Below are positions 21,689 to 30,425 of a stretch of 64,000 nt of DNA, piece by piece (positions within the stretch are counted from its first letter, which is position 1; the number at the start of each line of letters is the position of its first letter). Origin of the DNA: JADLGL01 sp963823045 (GTDB lineage: Bacteria; Pseudomonadota; Alphaproteobacteria; Rhizobiales; Kaistiaceae). The position numbers were made by a program, and so were the translations under genes. Below the pieces are notes generated by a model. It was given only the letters and a program-made list of their open reading frames with translations. It was not told where the DNA came from and did no database searches. Where the stretch lies: assembly GCA_963823045.1 (NCBI GenBank), contig CAWGKA010000009.1, forward strand, positions 310,001-374,000, given 5' to 3'.

Positions 21689-24183
21689 TCAGTAGGGCTC
21701 GTTGCCGGTGTCGACGAGAATCTCGCGCTTGCCGGCATGGTTGGCCGGGCCGACGACGCCTTCGTCTTCCATCCGCTCGATGATCGAGGCGGCGCGGTTA
21801 TAGCCGATCGACAGGCGACGCTGGATGTAGCTGGTCGATGCCTTCTTGTCTCGCAGCACGACGGCGACGGCGCGATCGTAGAGGTCGTTCGATTCGTCGT
21901 CCGCGGTGGCGTAGGGGTCGCCGCTGCCGCCGTCTTCGCTTTCATCGGCGGTGATCGCTTCGAGATATTCCGGCAGGCCCTGCTTCTTCAGATGCGCGAC
22001 CACCTTCTCGACCTCCCCGTCTGAGACGAAGGGGCCGTGGACGCGGGTGATGCGGCCGCCGCCCATCATGTAGAGCATGTCGCCCTGGCCGAGCAGCTGC
22101 TCCGCGCCCTGCTCGCCGAGGATGGTGCGGCTGTCGATCTTCGAGGTGACCTGGAAGGAGACGCGCGTCGGGAAGTTCGCCTTGATGGTGCCGGTGATGA
22201 CGTCGACCGACGGGCGCTGCGTCGCCATGATGACGTGGATGCCGGCGGCGCGGGCCATCTGCGCCAGGCGCTGCACGGCGCCTTCAATGTCCTTGCCGGC
22301 GACCATCATCAGGTCGGCCATCTCGTCGATGATGACGACGATATAGGGCATCGGCTCGAGATCGAGCTCCTCGGTCTCCATGATCGGATCGCCCGTCTCG
22401 GGGTCGAAGCCGGTGTGGACGGTGCGGCTGATGACTTCGCCGCGCGCTCTCGCCTGTTCGACGCGGGCATTGAGGCCGTCGATATTGCGGACGCCGACCT
22501 TCGACATCTTGCGATAACGGTCCTCCATCTCGCGCACGGTCCATTTCAGCGCGACGACGGCCTTCTTCGGATCGGTGACGACGGGCGTCAGCAGATGCGG
22601 GATGCCGTCATAGACGGAGAGCTCGAGCATCTTCGGATCGATCAGGATGAGGCGGCAGGTCTCCGGCGTCATGCGGTAGACCAGCGACAGGATCATGGTG
22701 TTGATCGACACCGACTTGCCCGAACCGGTGGTGCCGGCGACGAGAAGATGCGGCATGCGCGACAAATCGGCGATGACCGGTTCGCCGCCGATATTCTTGC
22801 CGAGGCAGAGGGCGAGCCGGGCGTTGGTGTCGGCGAATTCGTCGGCCGAGAGAAGCTCGCGCAGGAGCACGGTCTCGCGATTCTCGTTGGGAAGCTCGAT
22901 GCCGATGGCGTTCTTGCCGGGGATGACGGCGACGCGACAGGCGATCGCGCTCATCGACCGGGCAATATCGTCAGCGAGGCTGATGACACGCGACGACTTG
23001 ATGCCGGGGGCCGGCTCCAACTCGTAGAGCGTCACCACCGGGCCCGGCCAAATGTTCACGATCTCGCCGCGGATGCCGAAATCGTCGAGCACGGATTCGA
23101 GCAGCCGCGCATTCTCGTCGAGCATGTCGGCGGTGACCGCCTTCTGCCGACCGCCGCGTGGCGCGGTCAGCAGGCCGACGGGCGGGAGCTCGAAGACATC
23201 CGAATTGCGCTTGCGCGGAGCGGGCGCCCGCCGGCGGCGCTGCTGACGCGGCGCGGGCTCCTCAAACTCCTCTTGGTCTTCGGTCGCTTCCGGCTCGAAC
23301 TCCATTTCGTCGTCATCGGGGAGGAGAGACGGATCGAAATGCGTACGGCGCTGCGACGGAGCGTAGTCGATGTCATCCCGGTGGCGCCGCTCTGACCAGC
23401 GCGAAAACATCGAGCGCAGGCGATAGCCGGTATGGGCGGCGGCACCGAAAAGCAGGGTCAAGAATCCGCTACGGCTACCCTCTTCGTCGTCCTCGAAGCC
23501 AAGATCCTCGATCTCGGGCTCCGGCCGAGCGCGCACGCGGCGGTGCCTTGGTGCGCGGGGCTCGGGTCTGACTTCCGCGACAGCGCTCGCGCTGGCGGGG
23601 CCAGGGGGCAAAGCCGAGCGCGGCCATGGCAAGGATCATGGTGAGGAGAGCGAGCGTAACGCCGACGAGCGTCGCCTTCAATCCGGCGATGTCGCCGAGA
23701 AGCGCGGCGGGGATACGAAGGATCAGGTCGCCGAGAACGCCGCCGAAATCCGGTCGGCAGCGGCCAGCTCTCGGTGACCGGAAGGGTGGCGAGCGTGCCG
23801 GCGCCAAGGAGGCAGGCGGCAATCCAGGAGATCGCGCGAAGCGTGCGGAACCGGGCGGGCTTGCCCACGAGCATGCGCCAGCCCCAGAAGGCCGGCGGCA
23901 GGAGCAGGAGCGGTGCAGCGATGCCGAGAAACTGCATGACGAGGTCGGCGGCCACGGCGCCGGGATAGCCGAGGAGGTTCTGCGCCGGCGCGTCGACGGC
24001 GATGGAGAAACTCGGATCGTCGACATGCCAGGTCGCGAGCGCAATCGTGACGGCCGCGAGCACGGTGATGATGGCAAGGCCGCTCAGGCTGGCGAGATTG
24101 CGCCGGAGGAAACGGCGCAGCCAGGAATCGCCCGGCATGGCCATCTCATTCATCGGCATTGTTGCGGAGCGGGCGCGGGCCAT
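21689..24183 (-). CDS. ftsK: DNA translocase FtsK (frame broken)
   Basis: Septal DNA pump for chromosome dimer resolution. The N-terminus has hydrophobic segments (LSGLAIITVLAAVTIALATW; LVMQFLGIAAPLLLLPPAFWGW; ISWIAACLLGAGTL). Frame changes near 23745 and 23620 precede a linker rich in Glu, Arg and Pro. The motor has LLVAGTTGSGKSVSINTM (Walker A), VVIIDEMADLMMVAGKDIE (Walker B) and MATQRPSVDVITGTIKAN. The C-terminal gamma winged helix (YIQRRLSIGYNRAASIIERME) recognises KOPS. About 831 codons, the normal size. Confidence 0.93.
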
Positions 24184-24344
24184 CAGCGGGCCTCAGCCGG
24201 CTGATCGCCGCGATGGCAGAGGGATTGTTCCGGGATACGCACGGGTTCCAACTCGCACTGACTGGACGCTGTCTAGGACCCGGAGCCTAGCCGCCGTTGG
24301 TAAAGTCGCCATTAACCATCGACAGTCGGCGACAAAGAAAAAAA

Positions 24345-24369
24345 GGCCCCGGAGACAATCTCCGGGGCC
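24345..24369 (-). terminator. Rho-independent terminator downstream of amtB
   Basis: Perfect 11 bp inverted repeat GGCCCCGGAGA / TCTCCGGGGCC with a 3-nt loop. On the minus strand it is followed by a run of seven T (24338-24344), and it lies 33 bp after the amtB stop. A strong canonical terminator for leftward transcription. Confidence 0.9.
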
Positions 24370-24402
24370 CAATCTTGTGCGGTCGTCGGGAGGACGTGTG
24401 CA

Positions 24403-25755
24403 CTAGGTGTTGTGGTAGCCAACCTCGCCATGGCTCGCGAGATCGAGGCCTTCGCGCTCCGCCTCTTCCGTGACGCGCAGACCGATGATCAGGTCGACGA
24501 TCTTGTAGAGGATGAAGCTGATGATGCCGGACCAGAGGATGGTCACGACCACGGCCTTGAACTGGATCCACAGCTGCGAGCCGATCGAGAAGTCATCGCC
24601 ACCGATGCCGCCCAGGCTGCCGGCGGTGAGGATGCCGGTGCCCAGAGCGCCGATGATGCCGCCGATGGCGTGGATGCCGAAGACATCGAGGCTGTCGTCA
24701 TATTTGAGAGCCTGCTTGACGACCGCGACGAAGAAGTAACAGACGGCCGCAGCAACAGCACCGAGGACGATACCGCCGATCGGGCCGACGAAGCCGGCCG
24801 CCGGGGTGATCGCAACCAAGCCTGCAACAACACCCGAAGCCGCGCCCAGCATGGAGGCCTTGCCCTTGGCGAGACCCTCAATGACCGACCAGGCAACGGC
24901 CGCAGCGGCGGTGGCGAGGAAGGTGTTGATGAAGGCGAGGCCGGTGCCGCCATTGGCTTCGAGGTTGGAACCGGCGTTGAAGCCGAACCAGCCGACCCAC
25001 AGCAGCGAGGCGCCGATCATGACGTAGGGCAGATTGTGCGGCGCCATGTTGTCTCGGCCGAAGCCGACACGCTTGCCGATGACAAGGCAACCGACGAAGC
25101 CCGCGATGCCGGCGTTGATGTGAACGACGGTGCCGCCCGCGAAGTCGAGGGTACCCCAATCGAACATCAGGCCGCCGCTCGCCCAGACCATGTGGGCGAT
25201 CGGGAAGTAGACCGCGGTGACCCACAGGACGATGAAGAGCATCAGGGCCGAGAATTTGATGCGCTCGGCGAAGCCGCCGACGATAAGAGCGGCGGTGATG
25301 CAAGCGAATGTCGCCTGGAAGGCGATGAAGACATATTCGGGGATGACTTCATCGGAGAAGGTCGCGGCGACCGAATTGTAGTCGACGCCGGCCAGGAAGG
25401 CCTTGCCGAAGCCTGAGATGATCGACCCACCGCCATCACCGAAGGCTTCCGTGTAGCCCCAGAAGGTCCAGACAATCGCCACCACGCAGGTGATCATCAG
25501 AACCTGCATCAGGACCGAAAGAACGTTCTTGGCGCGGACCATGCCGCCATAGAAAAGAGCCAGGCCGGGCACGCACATCATCAGGACGAGCAGTGTCGAC
25601 ACCATCATCCATGTCGTGTTGCCTGGATTGGGCAGCGGCGCGGCGTCAACAGCGGCCTCAGCCACGGCCCCCGACGCGTCCTGAGCCCAGGCGGTCGCTG
25701 ATCCCGCCAGGAGTACGATCCCGGCGATGGCCGGCTTGATTAACTGTCGCTTCAT
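24403..25755 (-). CDS. amtB: Ammonium transporter AmtB
   Basis: 450 residues from ATG 25755 (MKRQLIKPAIAG), preceded by GGGGATTGAG as ribosome site; an upstream GTG is less likely. A cleavable signal peptide ends near ATAWAQDAS, as in many proteobacterial AmtB. About eleven transmembrane segments; twin-His motifs in LDFAGGTVVHINAG and VFGIHAIGGIIGALGTG, and the conserved FYGGMVRAKN and GWFGFNAGS. A sigma-54-like promoter lies about 70 bp upstream and a strong terminator follows, so it is probably a single-gene, nitrogen-regulated unit. Confidence 0.95.
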   Translation of the reverse strand: MKRQLIKPAIAGIVLLAGSATAWAQDASGAVAEAAVDAAPLPNPGNTTWMMVSTLLVLMMCVPGLALFYGGMVRAKNVLSVLMQVLMITCVVAIVWTFWGYTEAFGDGGGSIISGFGKAFLAGVDYNSVAATFSDEVIPEYVFIAFQATFACITAALIVGGFAERIKFSALMLFIVLWVTAVYFPIAHMVWASGGLMFDWGTLDFAGGTVVHINAGIAGFVGCLVIGKRVGFGRDNMAPHNLPYVMIGASLLWVGWFGFNAGSNLEANGGTGLAFINTFLATAAAAVAWSVIEGLAKGKASMLGAASGVVAGLVAITPAAGFVGPIGGIVLGAVAAAVCYFFVAVVKQALKYDDSLDVFGIHAIGGIIGALGTGILTAGSLGGIGGDDFSIGSQLWIQFKAVVVTILWSGIISFILYKIVDLIIGLRVTEEAEREGLDLASHGEVGYHNT

Positions 25756-25825
25756 AGTCTCAATCCCCAATTCTTGCCGATGCACTCAATTTGGGCAGAA
25801 GGATTCGTGCCTATGGATTCGGCAA

Positions 25826-25842
25826 AGCAAGGGGTATGCCAG
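25826..25842 (-). promoter_or_regulatory. Sigma-54 (RpoN) promoter of amtB
   Basis: Minus-strand CTGGCATACCCCTTGCT matches TGGCAC-N5-TTGCT with GG at -24 and GC at -12 and exact 12 bp register. It would start transcription about 60 nt before the amtB ATG. NtrC/RpoN control of amt genes is well known in proteobacteria. Confidence 0.75.
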
Positions 25843-26355
25843 AATGTGCGAATCAGACCGGACGGTTAATAGGATTCACAGGGGCCTTTGACTCGCTGCA
25901 ACGGTTCCGATTGGCGTGCTCGGCCCGCGCGGGGAATACATTCTTTCTGGCGAAGCGTAGGGAGTCCGGCGCGTTGCCGGTCCGTGTCACCCCGACCCGT
26001 CGTCCCGACGACCGACTTCGGGTCGGCTCGGACCCATGTCACCCGACCCGACCGAGCGCACATGAAGACGACGCGCTCGGGGACCGAGCGGGCCGTCGAG
26101 GAGGACGGGCAACCCGCCGGACCGAATCGCGACGCAAACGACGCGTCTGGGATGCCGCGGTTGCGGTACTTCTATCGTACCATCGGGAAGCGTGCTCAGG
26201 ATGTGAGCACGCTGCCTTCGTGCTGAACGGGCGCTGACGGGACAAAGATGCCCCATCAGCGCTGGTCTAGCGAACCGCTCCAAATCGCTCAAATTTGTCT
26301 GCCTATTCGTGAGGCGGTGGTGCCTAAATAGGCGGCAGCGACGGAGCGGCGATGG
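25843..26355. other. Intergenic region between two amt genes, rich in dyad symmetry; possible structured RNA
   Basis: No convincing gene. Hairpins seen: CGCTCGG/CCGAGCG with loop GGA (26074-26090), an alternative 8 bp pairing CCGAGCGC/GCGCTCGG (26052-26059 with 26073-26080), GGTAC/GTACC (26165-26181), a perfect 9 bp GCGTGCTCA/TGAGCACGC (26190-26212), and GCCTATT/AATAGGC with an inner AGGC/GCCT (26301-26333), the last a possible amt2 terminator. Three of five clustered GANTC sites also lie here; the other two are at 25802 and 25816. High GC makes chance stems likelier. Confidence 0.4.
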
Positions 26356-27559
26356 TCATGCCTGCAGGTCGGCCTCCGGCGTTGCGCCGATGCGGTGGAT
26401 CGAGAGGTCGGCGCCGCGGTCTTCCTCCTCGGGCGACAGGCGAATGCCGATCGTGGCCTTGAGGACGGCGTAGACGAGGAAGCCCACAACGAAGGCGAAT
26501 GCCGCGCCGGCGAGCGTGCCGATCAGCTGCGGCAAGATGGCGACGCCACCGATGCCGCCAAGGCCCGTCGAGGCCAAAGACGCCGGCGGCGACGCCGCCC
26601 CAGACACCGCAAAGCCCGTGCAGCGGCCAGACGCCCAGCACGTCGTCGATCTTCAGCCGATTCTGGCAGAACTCAAAGCCGAAGACGAAGATGACGCCGG
26701 CGACGCCGCCAACCAGGAGGCTGCCGATCGGGTGCATGACGTCGGAGCCGGCGCAGACCGCGACAAGCCCGGCCAGCGCGCCATTGTGCACGAAGCCGGG
26801 GTCGCCGCGTCCGGCGACGAGCGCGGCGAGGATGCCGCCGACCATGGCCATCAGCGAGTTCAAGGCGACGAGGCCGGAGATATTGTCGAGCGATTGGGCG
26901 CTCATGACATTGAAGCCAAACCAGCCGACGCAGAGCAGCCAGGACCCGAGCGCGAGCCAGGGAATGCTTGAGGGCGGGACGCCCTGGACCTTGCCGCCCG
27001 CACGATAGCGGCCGCGCCGCGGTCCGAGCTGGAGGACGGCCGCGAGGCCCAGGAAACCGCCAAAAGCATGGACAACGACCGACCCGGCGAAGTCATGGAA
27101 TGGCGCGCCGAATGTGTCTGCGAGCCAGGTCTGGATGCCGTAATTGCCGCCCCAGACGATGCCCTCGAAGAAGGGGTAGGCAAGCGCAATGAAGAGCGCG
27201 ACGGCCAGCGCCTGCGGGAAGAAGCGCATGCGCTCGGCGACGCCGCCGGAGATGATGGCGCCGATGGCGGCGGCAAAGGTGGCCAGGAAGAAGAATTTCA
27301 CGAGGCCGTATCCCTGGCCACTGCCGTCGTCATAGGTCACGAGATCACCCGCCGAGGCGAAGAAATCCGTGCCATAGGCGATGCTGTAGCCAATGAGGAA
27401 ATAGGCGAGGACCGCCACGGCGAAATCGCCGAGGATCTTCACCAGCGCGTTGACCTGGTTCTTGGCGCGAACGGTGCCGACCTCGAGAAATGCGAAGCCA
27501 GCATGCATTGCGAATACGAGGATGGCCCCCGTAAGTAGGAAAAAGACATCTGCCCCCAT
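26356..27559 (-). CDS. Second ammonium transporter (frame broken)
   Basis: ATG 27559 (MGADVFFLLTGAIL) has a GGGAGG ribosome site. No signal peptide, unlike AmtB. FAFLEVGTVRAKNQVNALVKIL, DFAGSVVVHAFGGFLG (first twin-His), GSWLLCVGWFGFNVMSAQS and VWPLHGLCGVWGG (second) identify the Amt family. One frame change near 26585; the last segment ILPQLIGTLAGAAFAFVVGFLVYAVL and a cytoplasmic tail continue in the new frame. About 400 codons. Only distantly similar to the AmtB at 24403, so a divergent Amt type rather than a recent duplicate. Confidence 0.88.
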
Positions 27560-27620
27560 GAATCCGCCTCCCAATTGAGCATCTTGCGACGAAAAAATGC
27601 GCAAGTTGGCTAGAACAGCA

Positions 27621-27637
27621 TTCAAGCTGCATGCCAA
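27621..27637 (-). promoter_or_regulatory. Sigma-54-like promoter of the second amt gene
   Basis: Minus-strand TTGGCATGCAGCTTGAA has a good -24 box (TTGGCATG) and correct spacing, but the -12 box is TTGA instead of TTGC. It lies 62 bp upstream of the second amt ATG. Weaker than the amtB site. Confidence 0.45.
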
Positions 27638-27652
27638 GGAGGCCAGACGCAG

Positions 27653-27688
27653 AAAAACCGGGCAGCTCACTGAAGAGCAGGTGCCCGG
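27653..27688 (-). terminator. Terminator or attenuator between glnK and the second amt gene
   Basis: Outer stem CCGGGCA/TGCCCGG (27658-27688) with an inner GCTC/GAGC stem, followed on the minus strand by five T. It would end glnK transcripts before the second amt gene, leaving that gene to its own promoter or to read-through. Confidence 0.7.
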
Positions 27689-27698
27689 CTAATCCACT

Positions 27699-27719
27699 GA
27701 TGCCTAGTCGCTAGGCATC
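27699..27719. repeat. Perfect 9 bp inverted repeat after glnK
   Basis: GATGCCTAG / CTAGGCATC with loop TCG, between the glnK stop and the terminator. No T tract on either strand, so it may be an operator or an RNA-stabilising stem. It contains CTAG twice. Confidence 0.5.
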
Positions 27720-27771
27720 GTTATCAATGAAGGGTTGCCCGAAGCGGGACTTTCCAGGTGTGCGAAGACGC

Positions 27772-28110
27772 CTAGAGAGCCGCGCCGTCGGTCTCGCCTG
27801 TGCGGATGCGCACGGCGTGATCGATGCCGTAGACGAAAATCTTGCCGTCGCCGATCTGGCCGGTCTTGGCAGACGTGGCGATGGCCTCGACAACCTTGTC
27901 TACGGTATCGGCGGCAACGGCGACCTCTATCTTCAGCTTCGGCAGGAAGCTTACGGAATACTCGGTTCCGCGGTAGATTTCGGTGTGACCCTTCTGGCGG
28001 CCATAACCTTTGACTTCGGTCACGGTCAGGCCGTGCACACCCACCGCAGTGAGCGCGTCGCGCACCTCATCGAGCTTGAATGGCTTAATAACCGCCATGA
28101 CAATCTTCAT
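27772..28110 (-). CDS. glnK: PII nitrogen regulatory protein GlnK
   Basis: Intact, 112 residues. MKIVMAVIKPFKLDEVRDAL, TEVKGYGRQKGHTEIYRG and the T-loop uridylylation tyrosine Y51 in RGTEYSVSFLPK are classic PII. The C-terminal signature is GKIFVYGIDHAVRIRTGE. It binds ATP, ADP and 2-oxoglutarate and blocks the Amt pore when nitrogen is plentiful. Encoded upstream of two amt genes on the same strand, with a sigma-54-like promoter about 90 bp upstream. Confidence 0.96.
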   Translation of the reverse strand: MKIVMAVIKPFKLDEVRDALTAVGVHGLTVTEVKGYGRQKGHTEIYRGTEYSVSFLPKLKIEVAVAADTVDKVVEAIATSAKTGQIGDGKIFVYGIDHAVRIRTGETDGAAL

Positions 28111-28198
28111 CTTCTCTATCCCCTTCGGTCAAATGGCGCCGTCGCAACGGTCCAGGGACCCCGCTCGGACTTTTTCCGAACCGTCCGAGGCGCTTACA

Positions 28199-28215
28199 AT
28201 CAAACCCCGTGCCAA
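28199..28215 (-). promoter_or_regulatory. Sigma-54-like promoter of glnK
   Basis: Minus-strand TTGGCACGGGGTTTGAT has a perfect -24 box (TTGGCACG) with correct spacing to a -12 box read as TTGA rather than TTGC. About 90 bp upstream of the glnK ATG, in line with NtrC/RpoN control. Confidence 0.6.
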
Positions 28216-28333
28216 CCTTGGGTTCCATTGCTCCCGCCTGCGCGCAGGCCGCTAGATCGCTGGGGCGCCGGACGACATGGACCGGGCTAGGTGTGCTAGG
28301 AGTGGGCGCGAGCCATCAGGGCAGGGCTGAGCG

Positions 28334-29551
28334 ATGAAGCATAGCGCCGATGTGGTGATTGCCGGCGGGGGCATCGTCGGGCTGACGCTTGCCCTCGCCC
28401 TCAAGCGCTCTGACGCCGGCATCGACGTTGCCGTCGTCGAGCGCGCCGCCCGATCCGGCGCCGATGATGGGCGCGCCTCGGCGATTGCGGCCGCGGCGCA
28501 GGAGATGCTGACGGCGCTGAATGTCTGGGGTGCCGTCGCCGACACCGCTCAGCCGATCAAGGAGATGATCGTCACCGACAGCGGGGCCACGGACGTCGTG
28601 CGCCCTGTGTTCCTCACTTTCGACGGGACCCGGGACGACGGCCGCCCCTTCGCCCATATGGTGCCGAATGTCGTGCTCACGGCGGCGCTCGACGAGGCGG
28701 CCAAAACGGCCGGCGTGAGGTTCATTCAACCGGACTCGGTCAGCGGCTTCGCCGTCGCCGACGGCGGCGTTACCGCCGAGCTCGCATCAGATACCCGCGT
28801 CGAGGCGGCGCTCCTGGTCGCCGCCGATGGCGTCCGGTCGCGCCTTCGCGAGCGCGCGGGCATTCGCACCGTAGGCTGGGACTATCCCCAGACCGGTCTG
28901 GTGGCGACGATCGCGCATGAGCGGCCCCATAATGGCCGGGCGGAAGAGCACTTCCTGCCGGCCGGGCCGTTTGCCGTGCTGCCGCTGCGCGGAAACAGAT
29001 CGTCGCTGGTCTGGACCGAGAGAAAGGCCGAAGCGGACCGGCTTCTGAAGTCCGACGCGCCGACCCTCGACGCCGAACTCGTCAAACGAATCGGCCATCG
29101 CCTCGGGGCGGTGACGATCGAAGGCAGGCTGCAGGGATTTCCGCTCGGGCTCCGCATGGCCCGCGATTTCGTCAAGCCGCGCTTCTGCCTCATCGGCGAT
29201 GCCGCCCATGTCATCCATCCGCTTGCCGGGCAGGGCCTCAATCTCGGCCTTCGCGACGCGGCGGCGCTTGCCGAGACGATCGTCGAGGCGCGTCGGCTCG
29301 GCCTCGATATCGGCGCCATCGATGTTCTGGAGCGCTATCAGGCCTGGCGGCGCTTCGACACCGCCGAGATGGCGACGCTGACAGACGCGCTCAACCGCCT
29401 CTTCTCCAACGACAATGCGGCGCTCCGCTTCTTCCGCGATATCGGGCTTGGGCTGGTCGACCGCATGCCGTTTCTCAAGCGCGTGATGATCGATCAGGCG
29501 GCCGGGCACGGCAGCGATACGCCGCGACTCCTGCGCGGCGAAGCGATCTAG
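28334..29551 (+). CDS. UbiH/UbiF/VisC-type FAD-dependent hydroxylase
   Basis: Intact, 405 residues. FAD fold DVVIAGGGIVGLTLALAL at residues 6-23, DGRASAIAAAAQEML, the LLVAADGVRSRLRERAG motif, and the second FAD motif LIGDAAHVIHPLAGQGLNLGLRDAAAL. This family hydroxylates the ubiquinone ring; which position (C1, C5 or C6) cannot be told from sequence. Often found beside glnK-amt in Rhizobiales. Its stop interlocks with that of the convergent marR-type gene in a CTAG. Confidence 0.9.
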   Translation: MKHSADVVIAGGGIVGLTLALALKRSDAGIDVAVVERAARSGADDGRASAIAAAAQEMLTALNVWGAVADTAQPIKEMIVTDSGATDVVRPVFLTFDGTRDDGRPFAHMVPNVVLTAALDEAAKTAGVRFIQPDSVSGFAVADGGVTAELASDTRVEAALLVAADGVRSRLRERAGIRTVGWDYPQTGLVATIAHERPHNGRAEEHFLPAGPFAVLPLRGNRSSLVWTERKAEADRLLKSDAPTLDAELVKRIGHRLGAVTIEGRLQGFPLGLRMARDFVKPRFCLIGDAAHVIHPLAGQGLNLGLRDAAALAETIVEARRLGLDIGAIDVLERYQAWRRFDTAEMATLTDALNRLFSNDNAALRFFRDIGLGLVDRMPFLKRVMIDQAAGHGSDTPRLLRGEAI

Positions 29552-30012
29552 GCTTTCACCCGTTTCAGCTGCGCCCGCATGATCTCGCGGGACTTGCCGA
29601 AATAGTCGACAAAAAGGGCGAGCTGTTCGTCGCTATATTGCTCAGTCAAAGTGGCGACGGCTTCGCTCATCGGCCGGTAGTAGCTCCACAGCTTCGCCAG
29701 CCCGTCCTCGCGGGCGGTGACGAAGATCCGCCGACGATCTTCAGTATCGCGCTCGCGCTGGACGAAGCCGGCCTTCTCCAGGCGGTCGACCACGCCGGTG
29801 ACCGCCCCTGTTGTAAGACCGGTCGCCTCAGCCAACTCGCCCGCGGTGAGGCGCCCATGCATCGAGATGATGTCGAGATATTCCAGGTCGGCGCCGCCAA
29901 GGCCGACCTTCGCCGCGACTGCGGCCGAAAACATCTGGCCCAGGCCCGTCGCCTCGCGGATCACGCGATCCAGTTCAGTGAGCACCTGCTGGCGCGAAGA
30001 TTCCTGTTGCAT
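29548..30012 (-). CDS. MarR-family transcriptional regulator
   Basis: 154 residues. Winged helix with LEYLDIISMHGRLTAGELAEATGLTTGAVTGVVDRLEKAGFVQRERD and the wing DRRRIFVTA, typical of MarR. The family usually represses divergent genes and responds to small phenolic or oxidative signals. It diverges from a small membrane-protein gene across 66 bp that hold a palindrome, so it probably controls itself and that gene. Confidence 0.88.
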   Translation of the reverse strand: MQQESSRQQVLTELDRVIREATGLGQMFSAAVAAKVGLGGADLEYLDIISMHGRLTAGELAEATGLTTGAVTGVVDRLEKAGFVQRERDTEDRRRIFVTAREDGLAKLWSYYRPMSEAVATLTEQYSDEQLALFVDYFGKSREIMRAQLKRVKA

Positions 30013-30031
30013 CCGCCCAATATGATATTAT

Positions 30032-30044
30032 CTTAGTGACTAAG
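30032..30044. promoter_or_regulatory. Putative MarR operator
   Basis: CTTAGTGACTAAG is a perfect palindrome about a central G, set in an AT-rich tract between divergent genes. A further half-site ACTAAG lies at 30055-30060. Position and symmetry fit MarR autoregulation. Confidence 0.65.
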
Positions 30045-30078
30045 CAATATGGCTACTAAGATATATGGAGATATCACC

Positions 30079-30234
30079 ATGGCAAACCAACGCCACGCGC
30101 TGACGCCGGAAGAGGAATGGAAATATGCTGAGACCGCGCTGCGTTGGCACGGCTGGGGTTCGCCCGTCGGGCTCGGGCTGTTCGTTCTGCTGGTTGCAGG
30201 TGCCGTCGCGGTAATCCGCTTCGCCTTCGGCTAG
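30079..30234 (+). CDS. Small single-pass membrane protein, function unknown
   Basis: 51 residues from ATG 30079, with GGAG 9 bp upstream. A charged N-terminal half (TPEEEWKYAETALRWHGW) precedes one hydrophobic helix (GLGLFVLLVAGAVAVIRFAF). I do not recognise a family. The gene is divergent from the MarR regulator and downstream of its likely operator. Its stop shares a CTAG with that of the Trm112-like gene. Confidence 0.7.
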   Translation: MANQRHALTPEEEWKYAETALRWHGWGSPVGLGLFVLLVAGAVAVIRFAFG

Positions 30235-30425
30235 TCCTCGAGCGGGCGGGCCTCGTCCGGCAGCATGATCGGAATGCCATCTCGGATCGGATAGGCGAGC
30301 TTGGCGCCGCGGCTGATCAGCTCCTGCTTGTCGCGGTCATATTCCAGCGTTTCCTTAGTCAGCGGGCAGACCAGGATCTCCAGGAGCTTGGGATCGATCG
30401 TGTGAGCCTGGCGGTCGGTCATCAC
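30231..30425 (-). CDS. Trm112/YcaR-family protein (UPF0434)
   Basis: 64 residues: LLEILVCPLTKETLEYDRDKQELIS and KLAYPIRDGIPIMLPDEAR match the Trm112-like fold. The usual second cysteine of the N-terminal zinc knuckle is replaced (CPLTKE), as in many alphaproteobacterial members. Family members activate methyltransferases in eukaryotes; the bacterial role is unclear. Overlaps the LON-domain gene start by 4 bp. Confidence 0.87.
   Translation of the reverse strand: MMTDRQAHTIDPKLLEILVCPLTKETLEYDRDKQELISRGAKLAYPIRDGIPIMLPDEARPLED

Noticed and set aside
22037..23395. 452-codon open frame antisense to ftsK
   Set aside because: Asp/Arg/Gly-rich shadow of a conserved gene, with no family resemblance.
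25791..26237. 148-codon plus-strand open frame in the amt gap
   Set aside because: Arg/Gly-rich low-information sequence without a ribosome site; the region looks non-coding.
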